Assembly: GCA_023213395.1 (NCBI GenBank)
Contig: CM041465.1
Span: 153,333,741-153,397,740 of the forward strand
Source of the DNA: Cycas panzhihuaensis
Lineage: Eukaryota > Cycadophyta
DNA: 64,000 bases
Direction: 5' to 3'
The position numbers and the translations under genes are program-made. The notes beneath the pieces are model-generated. The model made no database searches, was not told the DNA's origin, and worked only from the letters and a program-made list of their open reading frames with translations. The first letter of the stretch is position 1. Every line of letters begins with the position of its first letter. Below, in pieces: positions 57,723 through 64,000 of this stretch.

Positions 57723-60442
57723 TATTTCCTAGCTTCTGGGAATGGATACGGAATCACCGACTCAGGTAAGTGCAGGTATATTTCTTACCTTAGCATCGCT
57801 TTCTTTTTATGAGTGTTTGCTTGCATGTCTGCATGTTTGTGGCTTTGTAGACGACATTGTCTTCGTCTACACTTATTTTAGCCTATGACGACTACAGTAG
57901 GGGCACACTCCCAGCGAGTGTGGCACCCTGGTGGCCACTCCACTTCCTGCATTCTGCCCTCCTCACTCCAGGATCCACTCGACTTGCGCCACCTCTGCCC
58001 GTGTGATGACCTGTCATCGTTTGGTTGACTTGCCATAGTGTTTGAGCTCTATTTTGCTCTTTTGGACCCGTTTGTTGGCTTGTTTACCCCTGAGTGGATG
58101 TCTCAGCCCCCTATTGGCCCTTTTTGTTATTTACCCATATCCTAGGCTAGCTGGCTGGGCCTATTTTTGCCTCCGGGTGAATGCCGCTGAGATTTTCGCG
58201 GTACCGCCAGAATATCCATGGTACCGCAGATTTTGCAGTGGTACGACTGTTCTAACTTGTTTTTTAAAATTTGTCGTGGCAATTTCGCATTAATTACGAA
58301 ACTGCCATGTGTCTCGCAACTTAACTCGCTCCCAGCTGCGCCCTAATCACTCGCTTTAGGGTTTTGGGTTGAGTATTTAAGGCATGATCTACCCATTTTT
58401 GAGAACTTTTGGCTCACTTTTTGGATTGCTCCTCAAGGAAACCACGCCGTGCTCTGCTCTTCTCTACTGCCCTGCTGCTACTACAGGACCTGCGTCTCTC
58501 CTCCAGTGCCCAGCTCTCATTCAGTGTGGCTAGGACATCTTCCCAGCCCCTCACACACCTTAAAGAGGGCCCCTTGGAGAGATTTCAGTAGATTCTTGCC
58601 CCGGGCAATCTTCAAGTGTTCCAAGTGCAGGTGTTCTCCTTCCAACTTCACTAGCAGGGTCCCAAACCTGCTACACCATAGTTCTGTGCTGGTCTCTCAG
58701 CCTCTCCTTACCAGCCCTTAGCTGAGGCAAGCACCTCTCCTCTTCCACTCAGGTATTCATTGATTTGATTTATTTCTCTTGTGCTATCAATGCCCTATCT
58801 TGCTTGTTTCTTTGCTTGTCTTTGTGAGGGTTATTTTCCTCTTTACATTGGGCTGTTCTACCTCTGTTATAGTGCCTCTTACCTGCATTTGTTACTCAAG
58901 GCAATGATACTGAGGGTTGGCATAGGGTTTGGGAAGGAGCTGGGTGGATTCCGCACCACCTTCCATGCTCCTCAAGTGGCTTTAAGCCCTCCAAACCTTC
59001 CCTCTTACCTCGTGCTGTCCTTGGCACTCAAACAAGGGTTTGTTGGCCCTCTCTTAGCCGCTAAAATCAGTGTTGTCACACGTTGTAGCGCTGGTTTGAG
59101 GGCTTAGTCTTAGGTCTAGGAAACTCACATAAGTCCTGACCGCTTGTTCTTTGCCCAACTCTTTTCCCGGCAGCCCAGTTTGCTCTCCATAGCACCCCGG
59201 TTCACCATAGGTCTTCTTAGGCACCTTTCAACTCCCTTGCTACTATTTCCAGCCGCCTTTCTTGGCCTTGCCCTCACTGCCTTGTGGCTTTTGGGGGAGG
59301 TTGGGGTGTTCTTTTTGGGAGGTGGGCCACTCTGAGGCTTACCGGTTACTTTCCCTTCGCTTTGGTTGCCCTCTTTTACATACTATCATCATTGTGTTGA
59401 TGCTAACATATATGTGTTTAAGTTCATATTTATATTACATAGACATGTATTGTTAGGATCTTGTCATTGCATGTTAGTACCCTTTTCTCTGGAAAGAGGG
59501 GAGGTTGCCATTGCTTGCAGGTGCTTGGAGAGCATAAAGGGTATTTTCCACTCGTTCCTTTGCCGATAAGTGCTCTTATGGATGTTGTACTTTCATGCTT
59601 CATCAGTTATTAGTATTTGGTTTCTTCTTTCCTTGGTTTTGTACTTTAGTATCTTTCCGGGGAAGGTAAGAGAGCCCCTCATTTCAATCCGCCGCGATGC
59701 TTCACATCTGCCACGCCTTGTGGAGTGGTTTTGGTGTCCCTTGGGAGTGTCCATCGTCACGAACGCCTTCGGTCCAGGTGCACGCCTCGCTCCACCCTAC
59801 TACCTTTCCTTTTAATTTCCTTTGCATATGTAGTAATTAACTCATTGGAAATCTAAAGGGAAACTTAACTTTACTTTCAATTCATGCTTCATTTGCTTCG
59901 TTGCATGCATCCCCTCTACCTATAGGAAAAGGTCTTAGAAACCACTCCTTTTACTTTTCCCCTCTCTTTGCCATGCAAGCTTCTTGCCCTTTGTATTACT
60001 TGTATGCCTGGTTAGTTTACTTAGGCATACCTTGACCCATCTCCTTGGGTCATCCCTCTTGTTTTCCTTTGGTTCCCCGCTCCGCCGGATAACCAAAGTG
60101 ACCCCGTCTATAGGCCAGCCACTCACCTATCCTTTTTCGTTTCCTGTTGCTTTAGGGAAACCCTTGAAGGTTCTTCTCCTTCCCCTTTCGGCCATCCAAG
60201 GGTGGGAGGATCCTTCCCTTAGGTCAACCCAGTCTAACCCTACGCCTCTTCACTACTGTTCGAAATGGTGGGGAATCACCCTTAGGTAGCCATATTCTAT
60301 TGCAGGTCCCAAACTCGCACTCCGGCGTACGGGGTGCCCTGCGTGGTAATTACCCTACTTATAGGTCTCTTTCTCGATCATATTATCACCTGCTCTTACC
60401 ACACCTATTTAGTTAGGTAGCTATCCCATAGATGCGCGTCCA
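57723..60442 (+). repeat. 3' LTR of element B
   Basis: Collinear with 43,776-46,493. Starts TATTTCC (TG to TA) and ends GATGCGCGTCCA. It has two GGTACCGC units near 58,199 and 58,220. Confidence 0.93.
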
Positions 60443-60447
60443 AAGTC

Positions 60448-62900
60448 ATTAACAGGAATGCTGCTCGTGTTGGGAATGGGGGCATTTGCTAACTATTCAG
60501 CGACTATCATTCCCTTTTTCGACTTCCTGTTAATGACTTGCAAGTCAAACTCTTGAAGTATGATGGCCCAACGACCTGCCCTACCCATCAAGTCTGAACG
60601 AGTAAGTAGATAACGCAAGGGATCAGATTGGACGATCACCTTGGTAGTATTACCAAGCAAGTAATGCCTGAACTTCTTGGTCGTGTGGACCAAGGAGAGG
60701 CATTCCTTCTCAGCGGGAGGATAATTTAGTTCAGCAGCCACGAGGGTATGGCTGATAAAATAGATTGCTCTCTCGGTTCCTGAATTGTCCTCCTGTGTGA
60801 GCATTATGCCTAGAGATTCATCGGTAGTCGAGGTGTACAAGATGAAGGGCCCATCAAAATGAGGAGGCGCCAACATAGGAGTGGAAACGAGAGCTTCCTT
60901 GAGTCCTACGAAGGCTTGCTGGGTCTTATTAGACCAAATAAATAGGGCTTCTTTCTTCAATAGGTTGGTAAGGGGTTTGGCATTTATGGTGAAGTCTGCC
61001 AAAAAATGCCTAAGGAAACCGAGCCTACCTAGAAACGACTTAATCTGTCATTGGGTTCTAGGAGGCGACATGTCAAGGATTGCCTTGACTTTATCTAGAT
61101 CGATTTGGATTCCTTTCTTTGACATAAGAAAACCCAAGAGTTTGCCTGAAGTGACAGCAAACATGCATTTAAGCGGGTTCAAACTAACATGGTACTTGCA
61201 GCATCGTGTGAAGATGGCCCACAAGTCAGAGGGATGATGGGCTCTAGCATGCGAGAGACCTATCATGTCATCCATAAAGACCTCCAATGTGTTGTTGATG
61301 AGGTTATAAAAAATGAAATGCATAGCTCTCTGATAAGTAGCACCTGTATTTTTAAGGCCAAAGGGCATTACCTTGTAGGTAAAGGTACCCCATGGTGTAG
61401 TGAAGGCCATCTTGTGGCAGTCTTTAGGAGATATCTAGATTTTATTATAGCTGGAAAAGCCATCCATTAAGGACATGACTTCGAATCGAGTAGTTCGATC
61501 GATTATTTTATCGATAAAGGGGAGAGGAAAGTTGTCCTAAGGACAAGTATTGTTAATGTTGCAGAAGTCGATACATATGCAAATGGTCCCGTTCTTCTTG
61601 GCAATGGGAATGATGTTTGATACCCACTTAGGGTAATCGATGGAAGAGATAAGTCCTGCATCCAAGAGCTTTTCAACCTCCATCTTGACGGCAGTTAAAA
61701 GTTTGGGATGGAGAGGACGCTGCTTTTGGTGCACAGGGCGAGCGCTAGGAATAGTTGTAAGATTGCGCGTGACGATAGAGGGGTCAATTCCCTTCATGTC
61801 GGAGTAGTTCCACACGAACACATCCCAGAATTCCTGGAATAGAAGGGAGTATTCCCTTACTTCATCAAGAGTACATTCTGCCCCCACCTTAATGATCTTG
61901 CCCAGGGCGAGGACTATGTCCTGAGTTGCCCCCATACACATGGCATTCCCTTCCTCGAAATGGAGGGGGGCAAGATCAACAGGAGGAGATGAAATAGAGG
62001 ATGGGATCGAGTCGGCTAACATGGACCTAATCGTTAGGATCTTTTGGTGGCCAAGTTTATGGTGACCAGAAAGTAAGTTGGGTGTGGAGCCCGCTAAGTG
62101 CTCCAGTAAGGTCTCATCATCTTCGAAGTAGTCCACACCGTGGATGACTTGACTCCGAATGGACGAGGTGCAGGATGGCATGGGAGTAACAGGACTGGGA
62201 TGGCCTGTAAGCTGCCCAACATCCCTAAGGGACTCTAAGGGAGACTCAAGGAGAGATCCCTCATAAGAGGCAAGGGGGAAACTCTCAACACCATCACTGG
62301 TGGAAGGTGATGGAAGGGGAGAGCTAAGGATCTATCAGTCAACACTAGCAATGGTGTGTGACACGAGAGAGTAATCAGGCTCTATGACAAAAGGGGTCTT
62401 AGGTGGAGACCTAGAACGAGAAGAGTGCTCCCCACTCATGCAAAGGAAGGAAACTAGGTGAGGAAGATCCTCATCCTCACTATGAGACCCGTCGTCACCA
62501 AACATGGCGAGGTATCCATAGCTTCTGACGCCGATGGGGGCAAAATGAGTTAAATCAGAAGAAGAAGATGCAGGATCTTCTTCATGGCAAGAAGAATTGG
62601 GGATATCGATGGAGCAGGCCGGTTAGATGGTCATGGCTCACCCGGGTAGATGGTCTAGTGTGTTTTGTGAGTGGTCGCTCACGGGAGACAACTCTTATTT
62701 GTCCGTTATGGATAAACTTAAGTTGCCCCCAATAGGTAGAACACACGGCTCCTATTTGGTCAAGCCATGGTCGATCCAGGAGGAGGTTATAATCAATATC
62801 CACATCAAGGACAATGATGTTAGCAAGGACGGTCTTATCCTCGAGGGTAAGAGGTATCGAGACAGATCCCAGGGGAGTCTTTTCGCTACCATCATAACCC
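60448..62900 (-). pseudogene. gypsy RT and RNase H of element C, with residual protease C terminus
   Basis: From the high end: DIDYNLLLDRPWLDQIGAVCS (about 62,800), the acidic linker, then an open frame 61,537-62,181 containing IHGVDYFEDDETLLEHL and YPKWVSNIIPIAKKNG. RT continues at 61,048-61,410 with TPWGTFTYKVMPFGLKNTG and FMDDMIGLSHARAHH. RNase H is open at 60,493-61,002 (TDESLGIMLTQED, AEKECLSLV, VIVQSDPLRYLL). The protease active site is absent because of a deletion near 62,950. Confidence 0.9.
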
Positions 62901-62969
62901 TAACATCGCCATGGAATGAGTTCCAAGGTGGGATATCGATAGAATTGGGGGGAATGACATGAGAGGCTT

Positions 62970-64000
62970 ATTGAATTGGTTTGTTGGAGGTTGGTAATGA
63001 AGGGGTTTAGAGTTTAAGCTCCTTCATCATACGCTCGAATGAGCGTATGGCAGAAGTAAGGGGGTCTAAAGTCCTCTCAGTCGAATGAGAAGTAGACCTG
63101 GCATGTTGCGAAGGTTTAGTTTCCTTGGCCGGGGGAGGTGCCTCACGATGTTGTGAGGGCTTAAGAGGCCTCTTGAATCTGGCTTGGATCTCAATAGCCT
63201 CTAACGCTAAGCATTTCACAATTACAGAGTCACACGTGGTTGCCTCTATTTTGAGGACTTCCACATGTACTTTGGGGTGAAGTACATTAACGAAAAGATC
63301 TCTCTTCAACTCCTCAGGCAATGTGGCCTTAGTGGAGTGAAGGAGATCATGGAATCGTCTCACAAAGTCACGATTCATTTTATCGTGACCTTGTTTGAGC
63401 GAAAGGAGAGATTTCATTCCGCTTTCAAATGGACATGCTACATCAAAGTAATTGATGAATTCATCCACCAATTGCTAGAATGAAGAGATAAAGTGGGCAG
63501 GGAGACGATAGAACCATTTAAGGGTGTCGCCCTACAAGGACCGTGAAAATAGTTTCATTAGGATATGGTCGTAAGCCCAGTAGTCTATACATGCCATAGA
63601 CAAGCTACGCACGTGTTCAGTTGGGTCTTGCGATGAAGTTCCATCAAATTTGGGAACTTCAAGAGGGTGAGGCAGCAGATTAGTTCTTAATGCCTCAATG
63701 GATAGCAGCATCGACCTATAATCCATGAAGGAACATGCCCTTACATGGGCCATAGGGTCGACAAATGGCAACAAGCCAGGAATGGATGGGGGTGGTAGAC
63801 CCATCCCTCCTTGGGGAAATGCCCCTTGTTGGAAGGGGGCTTGAGGATAAACGCCTTAGAAGGGAGGCATGTTCCCTTACGAAGGCGTAGCGAAAGAAGT
63901 TACACTGGATGGTGGAAATGAAGGGTGCGGGACCAGATTCTGCCCATATAGGCCACCCGTAGGTGGTGTAACCCCATATGGGTGTAATGGGTCTACCTCA
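62970..64000 (-). pseudogene. gag of element C, 3' truncated
   Basis: Open frames 63,532-63,804 (KFDGTSSQDPTEHVRSLSMA, DYWAYDHILMKLFS) and 63,007-63,471 (INYFDVACPFESGMKSLLS, DFVRRFHDLLHSTKATLPEE). The capsid core is intact, but the CxxH knuckle found in A, B and D is deleted. The N-terminal half continues beyond the window. Confidence 0.88.

Larger units (their letters stand above)
43776..60442 (+). mobile_element. Element B: complete Tat-like gypsy element (16.7 kb)
   Basis: Plus-strand element with LTRs of 2,718 and 2,720 bp, PBS, PPT, gag, protease, RT, RNase H, integrase, antisense PMD gene (53,843-55,688) and second RNase H (56,888-57,310). It is inserted in element C between the RNase H and integrase domains. 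By eye the first about 215 bases of its two LTRs are roughly 93% identical, mostly transitions. All frames are broken. Confidence 0.93.
60443..64000 (-). mobile_element. Element C, right part (gag to RNase H)
   Basis: Starts with the right target-duplication copy AAGTC. Continues element C on the minus strand from RNase H back to gag, and runs off the window end in gag. Its 5' LTR and the remainder of D must lie beyond 64,000. Confidence 0.88.

Noticed and set aside
1-64000. tRNA, rRNA, CRISPR or bacterial-type operon signals
   Set aside because: None seen; the tRNA-like matches are primer binding sites of LTR elements.

Overview
The window is nuclear plant DNA made almost entirely of LTR retrotransposons. 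I found no host protein-coding gene, tRNA, rRNA or CRISPR array. Plant origin is inferred from the families: Ty1/copia remnants, very large Ty3/gypsy elements with Tat-like features (PBS of the TGGCGACC type, a second RNase H), and a plant mobile domain (PMD) gene. The species cannot be named from this sequence.

Layout. 1 to about 5,600 is a decayed plus-strand Ty1/copia element (gag, integrase, RT, RNase H, PPT, part of the 3' LTR). About 5,600-9,500 is AT-rich and holds a probable copia LTR with two PBS-like sites and a long imperfect inverted repeat. 9,507-13,665 is element E, a minus-strand copia-related element that appears to carry only gag between short LTRs. From 13,666 to the end lie four gypsy elements of one family, nested in each other: D (plus, from 13,666) inserted in the right LTR of E; A (minus, 18,107-35,036) inserted in the gag of D with a perfect 5-bp target duplication GTTTC; C (minus, from about 36,700 past the window end) inserted in the protease region of D; and B (plus, 43,776-60,442) inserted in C just upstream of its integrase.

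Family architecture. A and B are complete at about 16.9 and 16.7 kb, with about 2.7-kb LTRs. Along the sense strand they read LTR, PBS, gag, protease, RT, RNase H, integrase, then a gene on the opposite strand encoding a PMD protein with a coiled-coil tail, then a separate sense ORF for a second RNase H, PPT and LTR. All copies are pseudogenised, mostly by changes that look like C-to-T decay, but comparing A, B and C makes the ancestral plan clear.

Most notable. The antisense PMD gene looks like a complete split gene: a conserved TATA box, a candidate 5' leader intron of 478-484 bp, a PMD exon, a 110-111 bp intron in all three copies, and a coiled-coil exon. Because it is antisense, its introns would not be removed from the genomic RNA and so can survive reverse transcription. 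A hairpin word (AAACTT, then a GCGGTACT-like core, then AAGTTT) occurs both upstream of the PMD exon and in LTRs of the same family, suggesting a shared control site. How the parts work together is inference; nothing here shows expression.
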